The notes beneath the pieces are model-generated. The model worked only from the letters and a program-made list of their open reading frames with translations. It did no database searches and was not told the DNA's origin. Positions 1 to 7,590 of a DNA stretch of 21,119 nucleotides are shown here, piece after piece. A program made the translations under genes and the position numbers. Every line of letters starts with the position of its first letter. Within the stretch, counting starts at the first letter, position 1. This DNA is from an uncultured Collinsella sp. (GTDB taxonomy: Bacteria > Actinomycetota > Coriobacteriia > Coriobacteriales > Coriobacteriaceae): positions 1 to 21,119 of the forward strand of contig CAKUFW010000030.1 of NCBI GenBank assembly GCA_934650975.1. Direction: 5' to 3'.

Positions 1-1142
1 ACGATGGTGTCCTCGCCCAGCTCGTCATAGATCTCGGCGATGATCTTGCCGGCGGTCCACTCGGGCTTGATCTCCAGGCCCTTCTCGCGGGCGGCGGCAG
101 CAAGCTCCTCAACCGGCGTGTCAATGGTGACCTGCTTACCGAGCACGTCGGATACGATGTCGGTCATGGGACGGCTTGCCCACTCACCAGACAGATCGAT
201 GGTCTGGCCCTGGTACTCAATGACCTCGGGGTTGCCGATAGCCTTGTTGGCCGCCTTGATGACGCCCTGGGCAAGCGCCTTCATGCCCTCGAGGTCGGAG
301 AAGGCGCGATAGGCCTCCATCGTGGTGAACTCGGGGTTGTGGGTAAGGTCCATGCCCTCGTTACGGAAGATACGGCCGATCTCGAACACGCGCTCAAAGC
401 CGCCGACGATGCAGCGCTTGAGGTGCAGCTCGGTGGCAATACGCAGGTAGCACTCCTGATCGAGCGCGTTGAAGTGCGTGATGAACGGCTTAGCCGTGGC
501 GCCGCCCTGGATGGTCTGCAGAATGGGGGTCTCGACCTCCATGTAGCCGTCGGACTCCATAAAGCGACGGAAGGTGGAGAGGATCTGCGAGCGCTTGCGG
601 AAGGTCTCGCGAACGTCGTCGTTGGCGATCAGGTCGACATAGCGCTGACGATAGCGGGTCTCCTTGTCGGAGAGACCGTGGAACTTCTCGGGCAGCGGGC
701 GAACGGCCTTGGAGAGCAGCGTCGCGCTCTTGGGGGCAACGGAAAGCTGGCCACGCTTGGTGCGCACGACTACGCCGGTCACGCCCAGGATATCGCCAAG
801 GTCGAGGGCCTTGAGCGTATTCCAGGCGGCCTCGTCCATATCGTTGATGCGGCAGAACAGCTGGATCTCGCCGGTCGCGTCGCGCACGACGATGAACATG
901 ATCTTACCCTGACCGCGCTTGGCGACCACACGGCCGCCGATCTTCACGACGTCCTCGGTGTCCTCGCCATCGGCGAGCTCGGCGTACTTAGTCTCGATGT
1001 CGACGACGTAGTCCTCAATCTCGGAGTGCTCGGGGTACGGGTTCTGGCCCGCCTCGAACAGAGAGGCACGCTTGGCCAGGCGGGTGGCGCGCTCGTCGTT
1101 GAGCGTCGATGCCTGATCGGCTGCGTTCTGGTTTTCTGCCAT
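1..1142 (-). CDS. lysS: Lysyl-tRNA synthetase, class II (partial, C-terminal end outside the window)
   Basis: Charges tRNA-Lys with lysine in the cytoplasm. The first 380 residues are present; the family is usually about 500 residues, so the last quarter, with motif 3, lies beyond the left edge. Residues 64-150 form the N-terminal OB-fold anticodon-binding domain (VVKIGGRVVAKRGQGK near 65-80, IQLFCRIND near 93-101). The catalytic core follows, with GLSDKETRYRQRYVDLI near 156-172 and the motif 2 region FEIGRIFRNEGMDLTHNPEF near 253-272, typical of LysS. The ATG at 1140-1142 is preceded by GAGGAGC at good spacing. The gene follows greA on the same strand across a 78-bp gap holding a hairpin. 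Identity is certain from the motif 2 block. Confidence 0.96.
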   Translation of the reverse strand, partial: MAENQNAADQASTLNDERATRLAKRASLFEAGQNPYPEHSEIEDYVVDIETKYAELADGEDTEDVVKIGGRVVAKRGQGKIMFIVVRDATGEIQLFCRINDMDEAAWNTLKALDLGDILGVTGVVVRTKRGQLSVAPKSATLLSKAVRPLPEKFHGLSDKETRYRQRYVDLIANDDVRETFRKRSQILSTFRRFMESDGYMEVETPILQTIQGGATAKPFITHFNALDQECYLRIATELHLKRCIVGGFERVFEIGRIFRNEGMDLTHNPEFTTMEAYRAFSDLEGMKALAQGVIKAANKAIGNPEVIEYQGQTIDLSGEWASRPMTDIVSDVLGKQVTIDTPVEELAAAAREKGLEIKPEWTAGKIIAEIYDELGEDTI

Positions 1143-1159
1143 AGTTAGCTCCTCAAACT

Positions 1160-1192
1160 AAAACGCTCCCCAGGATTCGGTCCCAGGGAGCG
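1160..1192 (-). terminator. Hairpin with short T tract between greA and lysS
   Basis: On the minus strand CGCTCCC (complement of 1186-1192) pairs with GGGAGCG (complement of 1164-1170) across a 15-nt loop. A short TTTT follows at 1163-1160, then the lysS ribosome binding site. The T tract is short, so this is either a weak intrinsic terminator for greA or a partial block to readthrough into lysS. Confidence 0.5.
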
Positions 1193-1220
1193 AAAACATA
1201 CCTTTACGCGGGACCGTGGT

Positions 1221-1691
1221 CTAGCGTGCGATCTTGGCGATGGTGTAGATGCGGGTCTTGCCGGAAGGCGTAACGACCTCGACGGAGTCGCCCTCGCCGT
1301 GACCGATGATGGCGTGGCCGACCGGAGACTCGTTGGAGATCTTGTGCTCGAGCGAGTTGGTCTCGGTGGTACCGACGAGCGTGACCTCGATGAGCTCGCC
1401 GTTGGGGTCGACCAGGGTAACGGTCGAGCCAATGGAGACGGTCAGGTCGCCCGTGCTGGCAGCGATCTGAGCGTTGGCGAGGATGGCCTGGATCTCGGCG
1501 ATGCGAGCGGCGTTCTGGGCCTGCTTGTCCTTGGCGGCGTCGTACTCGGAGTTCTCCGAAAGGTCGCCGAACGCGCGGGCTTCCTTGATGTCCTCGACGA
1601 TCTCCTTGGCGTAATCGCCCTCACGCCAGGCGAGCTCCTCGACGAGCTTCTGGCGGCCCTCAGCGGTCAGTACGATCTGGCTTGCGTCCAT
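1221..1691 (-). CDS. greA: Transcription elongation factor GreA
   Basis: Binds the RNA polymerase secondary channel and stimulates cleavage of backtracked RNA. The product is 156 residues, the usual GreA size. Residues 1-75 form the N-terminal coiled coil, with the acidic tip FGDLSENSEYDAAKD at 41-55; D43 and E46 match the catalytic tip acids of the family. Residues 85-156 form the FKBP-like C-terminal domain (ISNESPVGHAIIGH at 118-131). An upstream in-frame ATG at 1721 would add ten residues (MFDQSWGDIR). I prefer the ATG at 1691 because GGGGAG lies 8 nt before it and family alignment begins there. It sits between the tatA terminator and lysS; greA next to lysS is a common arrangement. Confidence 0.96.
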   Translation of the reverse strand: MDASQIVLTAEGRQKLVEELAWREGDYAKEIVEDIKEARAFGDLSENSEYDAAKDKQAQNAARIAEIQAILANAQIAASTGDLTVSIGSTVTLVDPNGELIEVTLVGTTETNSLEHKISNESPVGHAIIGHGEGDSVEVVTPSGKTRIYTIAKIAR

Positions 1692-1734
1692 ACGGATATC
1701 TCCCCAACTCTGATCAAACAATCAACTGTCAACA

Positions 1735-1772
1735 AAACGAAAAAGACCGGCTAGCCTGCGGGCAAGCCGGTC
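1735..1772 (-). terminator. Strong intrinsic terminator of tatA
   Basis: GACCGGCT (1745-1752) pairs perfectly with AGCCGGTC (1765-1772), with an inner GCC/GGC stem closing a TGCG loop. On the minus strand the hairpin is followed by TTTTTCGTTTTG. It ends the tatA transcript and separates it from greA. Confidence 0.88.
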
Positions 1773-1797
1773 AGGTGCTCACCCCAAAGGGATGGGA

Positions 1798-2073
1798 CTA
1801 CTCTGCGTCCGCGTCGCTGTCCTCTGCCTTCTTTTTCTTAGCAGCAGCGAGCTTGGCCTCGAGCTCTGCGATCTCCTTGTCCTCCTTGGACTCCTCGACC
1901 ACAACGTCCTCGGCCTGCTTGGTTTCGCCCTTATCGTCGCCCTCCATACCCTCGCGGATATTCTTGACGGTAGAGCCGAGGGACTTGCCGAGCTTCGGCA
2001 GGTTCTTGGGCCCGAAGATAATCAGGACAACAACGAGAATAATGATGAGCTCAGGAGCCCTCAGTCCAAACAT
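1798..2073 (-). CDS. tatA: Sec-independent protein translocase subunit TatA
   Basis: Pore-forming subunit of the twin-arginine pathway, which exports folded proteins. The product is 91 residues. A short N-terminal transmembrane segment covers about residues 6-20 ([16 protein letters not shown]). The hinge FGPKNLP follows at 20-26, then the amphipathic helix [17 protein letters not shown] and a long charged tail (about 45-91, ending in EDSDADAE) with coiled-coil character ([16 protein letters not shown]). The FGPKxLPxLGKSLG block is diagnostic. The chosen ATG has GGAGG 6 nt upstream; a longer in-frame reading to 2256 would run back through the tRNA and is rejected. No tatC is visible here. TatB-like function cannot be excluded, but length and motif favour TatA. 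Confidence 0.93.
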   Translation of the reverse strand: MFGLRAPELIIILVVVLIIFGPKNLPKLGKSLGSTVKNIREGMEGDDKGETKQAEDVVVEESKEDKEIAELEAKLAAAKKKKAEDSDADAE

Positions 2074-2109
2074 GTAGACCTCCACAATACAGCGAGACAA
2101 GCTCGAATG

Positions 2110-2138
2110 AGTATACCGCGGGTATCGCGGTATCACAA
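2110..2138 (-). promoter_or_regulatory. Candidate tatA promoter with an inverted repeat in the spacer
   Basis: On the minus strand a -35-like TTGTGA (complement of 2133-2138) is separated by 17 nt from TATACT (complement of 2110-2115). The spacer is largely filled by a perfect inverted repeat, ATACCGCG (2113-2120) and CGCGGTAT (2126-2133), with a 5-nt centre. The predicted start near 2103 gives a leader of about 30 nt containing the tatA GGAGG. The promoter call rests on hexamers only; an operator role for the repeat is inference. Confidence 0.42.
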
Positions 2139-2146
2139 CAATAGCT

Positions 2147-2174
2147 AAAAAAAGGGACCGCAAGAAGCGGTCCC
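2147..2174 (-). terminator. Intrinsic terminator after tRNA-Pro
   Basis: GGGACCGC (2154-2161) pairs with GCGGTCCC (2167-2174) across the loop AAGAA. On the minus strand seven T residues follow (complement of 2147-2153). It lies 11 nt past the tRNA CCA end. Confidence 0.9.
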
Positions 2175-2185
2175 TCCTCATGCTC

Positions 2186-2262
2186 TGGTCGGGTTGACTG
2201 GATTTGAACCAGCGACCCCTGCGTCCCGAACGCAGTGCTCTACCAAACTGAGCCACAACCCG
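2186..2262 (-). tRNA. tRNA-Pro (anticodon CGG)
   Basis: The minus strand folds as a complete 77-nt tRNA. The acceptor arm is CGGGTTG/CAACCCG, the D arm contains GTGGCTCAGTTTGGTAGAGCAC, and the anticodon arm is CTGCG-TTCGGGA-CGCAG with anticodon CGG (proline, codon CCG). The T arm is CTGG-TTCAAAT-CCAG. Discriminator A and the 3' CCA are encoded (complement of 2186-2189). It lies between ispE and tatA and has its own terminator. Confidence 0.95.
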
Positions 2263-2311
2263 TTAGCTCGACTATAGTAACAAAGATTTTCGCCGCGTGC
2301 TAGAGAAATTT

Positions 2312-3208
2312 TTATTTCTTTGGCGCTTCGATGCGAACCGTGTTGGGAATGAGCTCCGTCGCGCAGGACCACCAGCCGTTTTGTTGGGCAGCGTCGGCAA
2401 GCCTTTCGGCCGTGGCGGCGGTGTCGCAAATGGCAAACGAGCAGGCGCCCGAACCGCACACGTTCGCGGCAATGGTACCGTCCTGTGAACGAAGCCAGTC
2501 GAGCACCGTTTGAATCCGCGGCTCCATCTGTGCGGAAATGACACCCAGGTTGTTATGGATGAGCGCATATGCCGTCTCGGCATCACCAGCACGCAAGGCA
2601 GAAGCTATCGCGCCGGGCTTGTCTGCAGGCACCGGGGCCTCGTCAAAACGTCGATAGGCTTCAATTGTCGAAACGCTTGCCTCGCGCGGCTTGACCAGCA
2701 CGACGGGTGTCGCGGGCAGTGCGGGGTACTCGGTTGCCAGCACGTCTCCCCCACCCACGTAAAATGCAGGGCTGGCATGCAAAAAGAAGGGAACGTCGGC
2801 GCCAATGCCGCGCGCGATGTTGTCCAGTGCGGGATCGGCACGGTCGATACCCCAACTCTCTGCCAAGGCAACAATGACCGCCGCGGCATCCGTCGAAGGA
2901 CCACCCAGGCCGGCACACAACGGGATGCGCTTCTCGATCGTGATGCAGACATTGGCTTCGCGACCATAATGCTCGGCCATAGCAGCGGCCGCACGATACG
3001 CCGTATTCTTTTGCATGGGAAAGTCGGATGCCGGAATCGTCTGGACGGTCAGCGCCTGTGCCGGCGTAACCGTCACGGTATCGACAAGACCGACGGCTGC
3101 CATCAGGGAATCGACCTTATGGTAGCCGCGGTCGTCACGCTCGGTATGAACCCCCAGATAGAGGTTGATCTTTGCCGGCGCGGAAAGGGTCAGGGACCAA
3201 TCGGTCAC
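2312..3208 (-). CDS. ispE: 4-diphosphocytidyl-2-C-methyl-D-erythritol kinase
   Basis: ATP-dependent kinase of the non-mevalonate (MEP) isoprenoid pathway, phosphorylating CDP-methylerythritol. The 298-residue product belongs to the GHMP kinase family. The N-terminal block APAKINLYLGV at 10-20 includes the conserved Lys13. The glycine-rich ATP loop PLCAGLGGPSTDAAAV lies at 96-111; most IspE proteins have GLGGGSSDAA, so GGPSTD is a mild variant. GADVPFFL at 136-143 carries the catalytic Asp138. Translation starts at GTG (3206-3208), preceded by GAGGAG inside the end of the upstream gene, whose stop is only 2 nt away. This points to translational coupling with veg. The veg-ispE pairing is also known from Bacillus-type genomes. 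Confidence 0.95.
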   Translation of the reverse strand: MTDWSLTLSAPAKINLYLGVHTERDDRGYHKVDSLMAAVGLVDTVTVTPAQALTVQTIPASDFPMQKNTAYRAAAAMAEHYGREANVCITIEKRIPLCAGLGGPSTDAAAVIVALAESWGIDRADPALDNIARGIGADVPFFLHASPAFYVGGGDVLATEYPALPATPVVLVKPREASVSTIEAYRRFDEAPVPADKPGAIASALRAGDAETAYALIHNNLGVISAQMEPRIQTVLDWLRSQDGTIAANVCGSGACSFAICDTAATAERLADAAQQNGWWSCATELIPNTVRIEAPKK

Positions 3209-3210
3209 CG

Positions 3211-3507
3211 CTAGTGCTCCTCGAGCTGATTGCCGAGCGGGGTAAAAATGTGCTCGCCGCTCTCGGGGTCGAACAGCTCGACCTGGCCGGTGAGAACATC
3301 AATATACTGGTAGGACTGACGCGACTTGCGGCCACGGCGCTCGTCGACCTCGACGATAAAGACTGCCGGATGGACGCTCTTGATGGTGCCCATGCGCTCG
3401 ACGACGCGGGTGCGGCCCATGTTGGCCTTCACCTTAACGCGATCGCCCACCATATCGGTCAGCTTCTCGTGGATGTCGTCGACGTGATTGACTTCCATCT
3501 CTTCCAT
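3211..3507 (-). CDS. veg: Veg family protein
   Basis: Small protein of the Veg family (DUF1021), linked in Bacillus subtilis to biofilm stimulation; its molecular function is not settled. The product is 98 residues. The core GDRVKVKANMGRTRVVERMG at 21-40, PAVFIVEVDE at 47-56 and SQ.Y.Y.DVLTGQVEL around 65-78 matches the B. subtilis protein (KANGGRRKTIERSG, PSVFVIQLD, SYSYADILTETVEL). Compared with that protein there is a C-terminal extension, SGEHIFTPLGNQLEEH. I chose the ATG at 3507 because GGAGG lies 8 nt upstream; the ATG at 3531 has no comparable site and the one at 3498 is too close to its purines. It lies directly upstream of ispE, as in Bacillus. Confidence 0.88.
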   Translation of the reverse strand: MEEMEVNHVDDIHEKLTDMVGDRVKVKANMGRTRVVERMGTIKSVHPAVFIVEVDERRGRKSRQSYQYIDVLTGQVELFDPESGEHIFTPLGNQLEEH

Positions 3508-3539
3508 GAACAGGGCCTCCAGAAGGTGCAATTCAAAAA

Positions 3540-3553
3540 GGGGATAATACCCC
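3540..3553 (-). terminator. Short GGGG/CCCC hairpin with T tract upstream of veg
   Basis: GGGG (3540-3543) and CCCC (3550-3553) flank a 6-nt A/T loop, followed on the minus strand by TTTTT (complement of 3535-3539). The stem is only 4 bp, so it could be a weak dtd terminator or a leader hairpin of veg. Confidence 0.3.
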
Positions 3554-3575
3554 TAAGATAGACAAAAACTCTAAT

Positions 3576-3605
3576 ACTATAGCACCCTGCTGCAGCCCCG
3601 CGCAA
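3576..3605 (-). promoter_or_regulatory. Candidate extended -10 promoter for veg-ispE
   Basis: The minus strand reads TGCTATAGT (complement of 3576-3584), an extended -10 element. A weak TTGCGC lies 18 nt further upstream (complement of 3600-3605). The predicted start near 3569 gives a leader of about 60 nt before the veg ATG at 3507. Support is by consensus match only. Confidence 0.35.
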
Positions 3606-3613
3606 GTAGCTAC

Positions 3614-4060
3614 TTACAGATTGTCTGTGTCCAAGACGATGGTGAATGGACCGTCGTTGACGAGGTCGACCTTCATGTCGGCGCCGAAGATGCCATGCGC
3701 TACGTGCTCGACGTCCTCGCGCACAAGCGTCAGGAAGTACTCGTAGAGCTCGTTGGCGACATCGGGGGCACCGGCATCCGTAAACGATGGGCGGCGGCCG
3801 TGACGGCAATCGGCGAACAGCGTGAACTGCGACACCACGAGAACCTCGCCGTCGACATCGGCAAGTGCCAGGTTGGTCTTGCCGTTCTCGTCCTCGTTAA
3901 TGCGCAAGCCCCGGAGCTTGCTCCACAGCTTATCGGCCTCGGCGCGCGTGTCGCCGTGGCCCACGCCCAGCAGCACCAGATAGCCGCGCCCAATTTTGCC
4001 CACGCACTCGCCGTCGACCGTCACGCCGGCGTTGAGCACGCGCTGCACCACCGCACGCAC
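3614..4060 (-). CDS. dtd: D-aminoacyl-tRNA deacylase
   Basis: Removes D-amino acids (and glycine mischarged on tRNA-Ala) from tRNAs, a translation quality-control step. The product is 148 residues, the normal length. It starts MRAVVQRV and contains the conserved SQFTLFAD at 77-84, with the active-site Thr80, followed by CRHGRRPSF. The C-terminal NDGPFTI at 135-141 holds the Gly-cisPro motif; Phe replaces the more common Val after the proline. The start is GTG at 4058-4060 with GAGGAG just upstream, and rdgB ends 3 nt before it, so the two are probably co-translated. Confidence 0.95.
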   Translation of the reverse strand: MRAVVQRVLNAGVTVDGECVGKIGRGYLVLLGVGHGDTRAEADKLWSKLRGLRINEDENGKTNLALADVDGEVLVVSQFTLFADCRHGRRPSFTDAGAPDVANELYEYFLTLVREDVEHVAHGIFGADMKVDLVNDGPFTIVLDTDNL

Positions 4061-4063
4061 GGC

Positions 4064-4705
4064 CTACTCCTCGCCCGTCAGTTTGGCGGATAGGTGCTCG
4101 AGCGCATGGAAGCGATGGCTGATGGCGTTCTTCTCGTCCGCCGTCAGCTCGGCCATGGTCTTGCCCGGTGTGTCGACCGGCAGGAACAGCGGGTCGTAGC
4201 CAAAGCCGTGATCGCCGCGGCCCTCGTGCGCGATAACGCCCTCGCAGGCGCCCTCACCATAGGTGACCAACCCGTCTGTGTCGATGAGCGCGACGACGCT
4301 CATAAAGCGCGCAGTGCGGTCCTCGTCGGCCACGCCCTCCAGATTCACGAGCAGCTTGGCGTTGTTGGCGGCATCGTCGCCGTGAACGCCCGCGTAGCGC
4401 GCGCTATACACACCGGGCTCACCGTCCAGTGCGTCGACGACCAGGCCCGAATCGTCGGCAATGGCCATGAGCCCCGTCTCTTCGACGGCAGCCTGCGCCT
4501 TGATGATGGCGTTCTCCAAAAACGTCGTGCCGTTTTCCTCGGGGTCCTCAAAATCGCCCAGCTGGCCGAGCGCCACAAAGCGAACCTCGGGCATGACCTT
4601 GCCCAGAATGGCCTCGATCTCGGTGAGCTTATGGGCGTTGCCCGTTGCCACGACGATGGTCGCCGCCGGGTCGAGGGTGTCGATATCAATCTTCTCAAGT
4701 GCCAT
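4064..4705 (-). CDS. rdgB: dITP/XTP pyrophosphatase (RdgB/HAM1 family)
   Basis: Hydrolyses non-canonical purine triphosphates (dITP, XTP) to monophosphates, keeping them out of DNA and RNA. The product is 213 residues, about 15 longer at the N terminus than many homologues. Family signatures are TGNAHKLTEI at 21-30 (nucleotide loop), ADDSGL at 83-88, GEPGVYSARYAG at 95-106, GFGYDPLF at 167-174 and KNAISHR at 192-198. The ATG at 4705 has AAGGAGG 6 nt upstream. It is followed by dtd after 3 nt and preceded by rph, a neighbour pair common in Gram-positive bacteria (murI-rph-rdgB). An intrinsic terminator lies between rph and rdgB, so expression may be partly uncoupled. Confidence 0.96.
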   Translation of the reverse strand: MALEKIDIDTLDPAATIVVATGNAHKLTEIEAILGKVMPEVRFVALGQLGDFEDPEENGTTFLENAIIKAQAAVEETGLMAIADDSGLVVDALDGEPGVYSARYAGVHGDDAANNAKLLVNLEGVADEDRTARFMSVVALIDTDGLVTYGEGACEGVIAHEGRGDHGFGYDPLFLPVDTPGKTMAELTADEKNAISHRFHALEHLSAKLTGEE

Positions 4706-4810
4706 GAATGGCCTCCTTGTCTCTATAGCAATGCCGTGTTGAGGACGACGAGGCCTCGGCCTCTCCCCCTCTTAATCAGCGGCAATCTTATACTTCGACG
4801 TTTTCCCAGA

Positions 4811-4850
4811 TAAAACCTGCCAAAATAAACCTGTCCCTTTTTGGCAGGTT
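4811..4850 (-). terminator. Intrinsic terminator overlapping the rph stop codon
   Basis: AACCTGCCAAAA (4814-4825) pairs perfectly over 12 bp with TTTTGGCAGGTT (4839-4850). The 13-nt loop repeats part of the arm (AAACCTGTCC). On the minus strand the hairpin begins inside the rph stop codon and ends in TTTTAT. It should reduce readthrough from murI-rph into rdgB. Confidence 0.72.
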
Positions 4851-5574
4851 AGGCGAGGGCTTGGCGCTGGAGCTCGATGAGCTCGGCAATGCCCTTGTCG
4901 CCCAAATCGAGCAGGGCATTGAGGCGCTTGCGGTCGAAGGGCGCCTGCTCGCCGGTGCCCTGGAGCTCGATCATCTCACCGGTATCGGTGGCGACAAGGT
5001 TCATGTCGACCTCGGCGTGACTGTCCTCGGAATAATCCAGGTCGAGCAGGGTGTTGCCGTCGACAACGCCCATGGAAATCGCGGCGACCTGGCCTGTGAG
5101 CGGGATGCGCTCGAGCTTACCCGCCTCGACCCACATGGCAAGGGCGTCGTGCAGTGCCACCCAGGCGCCGGTAATGCTCGCCGTTCGCGTGCCGCCATCC
5201 GCCTGGATCACATCGCAGTCGACGGTAACGGTGTACTCGCCGAGCGCCTTCATGTTGACGACGGTACGCAGGCTACGGCCAATCAGACGCTCAATCTCCA
5301 TGGAGCGGCCCTTACGCTTGGCGTACTCGCGCTTGCAACGCTTACCGGTCGATGCCGGCAGCATGGCATACTCTGCGGTTACCCAACCGGCCTTGGCGCC
5401 CTTGCGCCAGCCCGGCACGCCCTCCTCGATGGTGGCAGCGCACAGCACGCGCGTATCGCCAAACTCGGCCAGGCACGAACCGTGGGCGTGCTTCATGACG
5501 CCGCGAGTAAGCTTGACGGGGCGCAGTTCATTGGCGGCGCGGCCGTTGGCGCGGTTGACCTGCATATACTCCAT
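4849..5574 (-). CDS. rph: Ribonuclease PH
   Basis: Phosphorolytic 3'-5' exoribonuclease that trims tRNA 3' ends. The product is 241 residues, the normal size for the hexameric enzyme. Typical blocks are [19 protein letters not shown] at 15-33, EYAMLPAST at 68-76, an Arg/Lys-rich segment at 78-90, [11 protein letters not shown] at 93-103 and [19 protein letters not shown] at 119-137. The C-terminal [16 protein letters not shown] is also family-typical. The ATG at 5574 has AAAGGA about 8 nt upstream; a second ATG three codons in (MQVN) is possible. It lies 55 bp downstream of murI and probably shares its transcript. Confidence 0.96.
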   Translation of the reverse strand: MEYMQVNRANGRAANELRPVKLTRGVMKHAHGSCLAEFGDTRVLCAATIEEGVPGWRKGAKAGWVTAEYAMLPASTGKRCKREYAKRKGRSMEIERLIGRSLRTVVNMKALGEYTVTVDCDVIQADGGTRTASITGAWVALHDALAMWVEAGKLERIPLTGQVAAISMGVVDGNTLLDLDYSEDSHAEVDMNLVATDTGEMIELQGTGEQAPFDRKRLNALLDLGDKGIAELIELQRQALA

Positions 5575-5629
5575 GGAGAAATCCTTTCGGCAAAAGGTGA
5601 ACGTGAGCCTTTGGTCGGTGACCTTATAT

Positions 5630-6514
5630 CTATTTCAGCTCGTCGATATCGATATGCTCAATGCTCTTGAGCGGCTGGCCAAAGATAAAACTGCCCGCCA
5701 CCGCAAACTCGGCAATGTTATCGGCCGTCGTTGCAAAACGATGCTGCGGCTCGGCTGCGTCGCCCGCAAGCTGCTCGCGGCGCGTGAGAATATCGGTCAG
5801 CTCGCGCGTGGTCTCCTCGGCGGAGCTCACCACGCGCACTCCGGGACCCAACGCATGGCGAATAGGCCCCACAAGCAGCGGGAAATGCGTGCAGCCGAGC
5901 ACCACGGTATCGATGCCGTGATCGCGCAGCGGTTCAACCGTGGCACCGACCAGCGCGCGTACGGCAGGCGTATCAAAGATGTCCTCGTTCTCGAGCCACT
6001 GTTCCTGCAGATGCGCGCCCGAGGCCAGCTCGTGCTCAACGACCTCGACAAAGCTCGAGGCGGGACAGCCGTATACGTCGACACCGGCATCTAGATCCTG
6101 AATGGCGCGCGTGTAGGCGCCCGAGCGAATGGTGAGGTTGGTGGCGAGCACGCCCACCCGGCGCGTGCGGGTGCTGTTGATTGCCGCGCGTGCGCCCGGT
6201 GCGATCACACCGATGACGGGGACGTCGAGCACCTGCTGAGCCAGACGCAAGGCCGCTGCAGTCGCCGTGTTGCAGGCGATGACCATGATCTTGACGTCGT
6301 GCTTCGACAGCCAACGGCCCGCCTGCAGTGCAAACGAGCGCACCTCGTCCTCGGTGCGGGTGCCGTAGGGGCAGCGCTTGGTGTCGCCAAAGTAGTAGAC
6401 GGACTCGTGCGGCAGCGCCGTCGCGATGGCGCGTGCAACCGTCAGACCGCCCAGGCCCGAGTCGAACACACCGATCGGGCGTGTGTCACCTGCCAGATTC
6501 TCGATATCGGACAT
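5630..6514 (-). CDS. murI: Glutamate racemase
   Basis: Converts L-glutamate to D-glutamate for the second residue of the peptidoglycan stem peptide. The product is 294 residues. The catalytic cysteines are in ACNTATA (Cys81) and LGCTHFPLL (Cys208); the N-terminal [10 protein letters not shown] at 17-26 and [13 protein letters not shown] at 41-53 are also diagnostic. About ten residues precede the usual start of the fold. GAGG lies very close (2-3 nt) to the ATG at 6514, so the exact start is less certain than the identity. It follows the HAD phosphatase gene by 53 bp and precedes rph. Confidence 0.95.
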   Translation of the reverse strand: MSDIENLAGDTRPIGVFDSGLGGLTVARAIATALPHESVYYFGDTKRCPYGTRTEDEVRSFALQAGRWLSKHDVKIMVIACNTATAAALRLAQQVLDVPVIGVIAPGARAAINSTRTRRVGVLATNLTIRSGAYTRAIQDLDAGVDVYGCPASSFVEVVEHELASGAHLQEQWLENEDIFDTPAVRALVGATVEPLRDHGIDTVVLGCTHFPLLVGPIRHALGPGVRVVSSAEETTRELTDILTRREQLAGDAAEPQHRFATTADNIAEFAVAGSFIFGQPLKSIEHIDIDELK

Positions 6515-6567
6515 GACCTCACCAGATTCTCTCTCGAAAAGATATGGCTCAGAACGATAGGACCGCG

Positions 6568-7479
6568 CTACGAACGGGCCGCGACCAGCAGCTCGGCCGT
6601 TGCCGCCCAGCCGTCGACAATCTTGCCGCGCGTGACGTAGGCGTTATCGCAGGCATCCAGGAACTCGGGCGCGCCGGCGCTGGTCAGGCCGTTCTCGACC
6701 AAACAGAACGTGCCCACGTGGTTGGCCATGTAGAAATCGGACTCGGAATCGCCGAGCGCCAGCGTCTCCTCGCGCTCGATACCCAGGTGCTCGCAGAAAC
6801 GTGCGATGGCAACGCCCTTGTTGAGGCCGGCGGGATTGATGTTAAACGCGCGGCCATCCTCGACACGCTCGAGCTCGAGCGTCGTCGGCTTGGACAGATG
6901 CGTCAGGTGACCGTTGCAGGCCCAGACCAGGCCGCAGCCGGCCTCGTCGAGAATGGCCTGGACCTCGTCGTCGGGCACATCACCGCGCATGCCGACGGTG
7001 ACCTCGCGGTACTTGTAGCCAGTCGACATGTCGTTGTGATACTCGATCTTGTGCGGCCATCGGGCGAGAATCTTCTCGCACACGCCGGTCTGCTCGATCA
7101 CCTGATGCGGCGTGAGGCCGCAGGCGGGGTCGTAGGGCATATCGCCGGTCAGATACTCCCAATCGTTGGCCTTGAGGTCGTACATGACCAGGCCACCCAT
7201 CTCGCCGATGTAGGAGTTGAGGCCGAGCACGCGCGCATCCTCGTGGATCATGGTGCGGTTGCGGCCCGAGGTGGGAACCACCTGGATGCCGGCGCGGGCA
7301 AGTGCCACGACAGCCTCGACGAGCTTGGTCGAGGGGTTGCCGTCGTTGTCGCGCAGCACGCACGAGCCGGGCGCGAGCATGGTGGCGTCCAGGTCGGTAA
7401 AGACGTACTTAACCTTGGCAAGACGCTCGCGCATCTCGCCCGAAAGCTCAGCGACGGTCGGCAGGGTATTGTGGGACAT
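6568..7479 (-). CDS. HAD-superfamily phosphatase, subclass IIB (Cof-like), substrate unknown
   Basis: Predicted Mg-dependent phosphohydrolase of the haloacid dehalogenase superfamily, 303 residues. All four motifs are visible: motif I FTDLDATML (Asp29, Asp31), motif II TSGR at 70-73, the motif III lysine in NKGVAIARF (Lys221), and motif IV LGDSESD at 242-248. A cap domain of about 100 residues between motifs II and III makes it type IIB, as in Cof, sugar-phosphate or mannosyl-3-phosphoglycerate phosphatases. A GTG two codons upstream (7485) is in frame, but GGAG is correctly spaced only for the ATG at 7479. It sits between murE and murI; that does not prove a cell-wall role. The substrate cannot be assigned from sequence. 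Confidence 0.85.
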   Translation of the reverse strand: MSHNTLPTVAELSGEMRERLAKVKYVFTDLDATMLAPGSCVLRDNDGNPSTKLVEAVVALARAGIQVVPTSGRNRTMIHEDARVLGLNSYIGEMGGLVMYDLKANDWEYLTGDMPYDPACGLTPHQVIEQTGVCEKILARWPHKIEYHNDMSTGYKYREVTVGMRGDVPDDEVQAILDEAGCGLVWACNGHLTHLSKPTTLELERVEDGRAFNINPAGLNKGVAIARFCEHLGIEREETLALGDSESDFYMANHVGTFCLVENGLTSAGAPEFLDACDNAYVTRGKIVDGWAATAELLVAARS

Positions 7480-7515
7480 GGTCACTCCATTACGTAGAAG
7501 GGGCTTCTGGTCTTA

Positions 7516-7576
7516 GGCGGCGCGCCTCGCTTGAGGGGAAACGCGCTTGCAGCGGCAGCGCGCTCAGGACGCCGCC
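7516..7576. repeat. Nested GC-rich inverted repeats between murE and the HAD gene
   Basis: An outer pair GGCGGCG (7516-7522) and CGCCGCC (7570-7576) encloses an inner hairpin CGCGCT (7542-7547) and AGCGCG (7557-7562). No T tract follows on either strand, so it is not a standard intrinsic terminator. It fills most of the 110-bp gap and may simply be transcript-stabilising structure. Confidence 0.4.
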
Positions 7577-7590
7577 CTCATCGCAGTTCA

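Noticed and set aside
339..1148. Plus-strand open frame opposite lysS
   Set aside because: It is the shadow of LysS, whose motif 2 region is clear on the minus strand; the frame has no family resemblance of its own.
1727..1732. Perfect TTGACA -35 hexamer upstream of greA
   Set aside because: No acceptable -10 lies 16-18 nt downstream, and a start there would fall on the greA ribosome binding site, so I did not call a promoter.
4722..4730. Extended -10-like TGCTATAGA before rdgB
   Set aside because: Transcription from it would begin inside the rdgB ribosome binding site, so it is unlikely to be the working promoter.
4749..4758. Perfect 10-bp palindrome CGAGGCCTCG in the rph-rdgB gap
   Set aside because: It is short, GC-rich and isolated, with no promoter around it; chance is a sufficient explanation.
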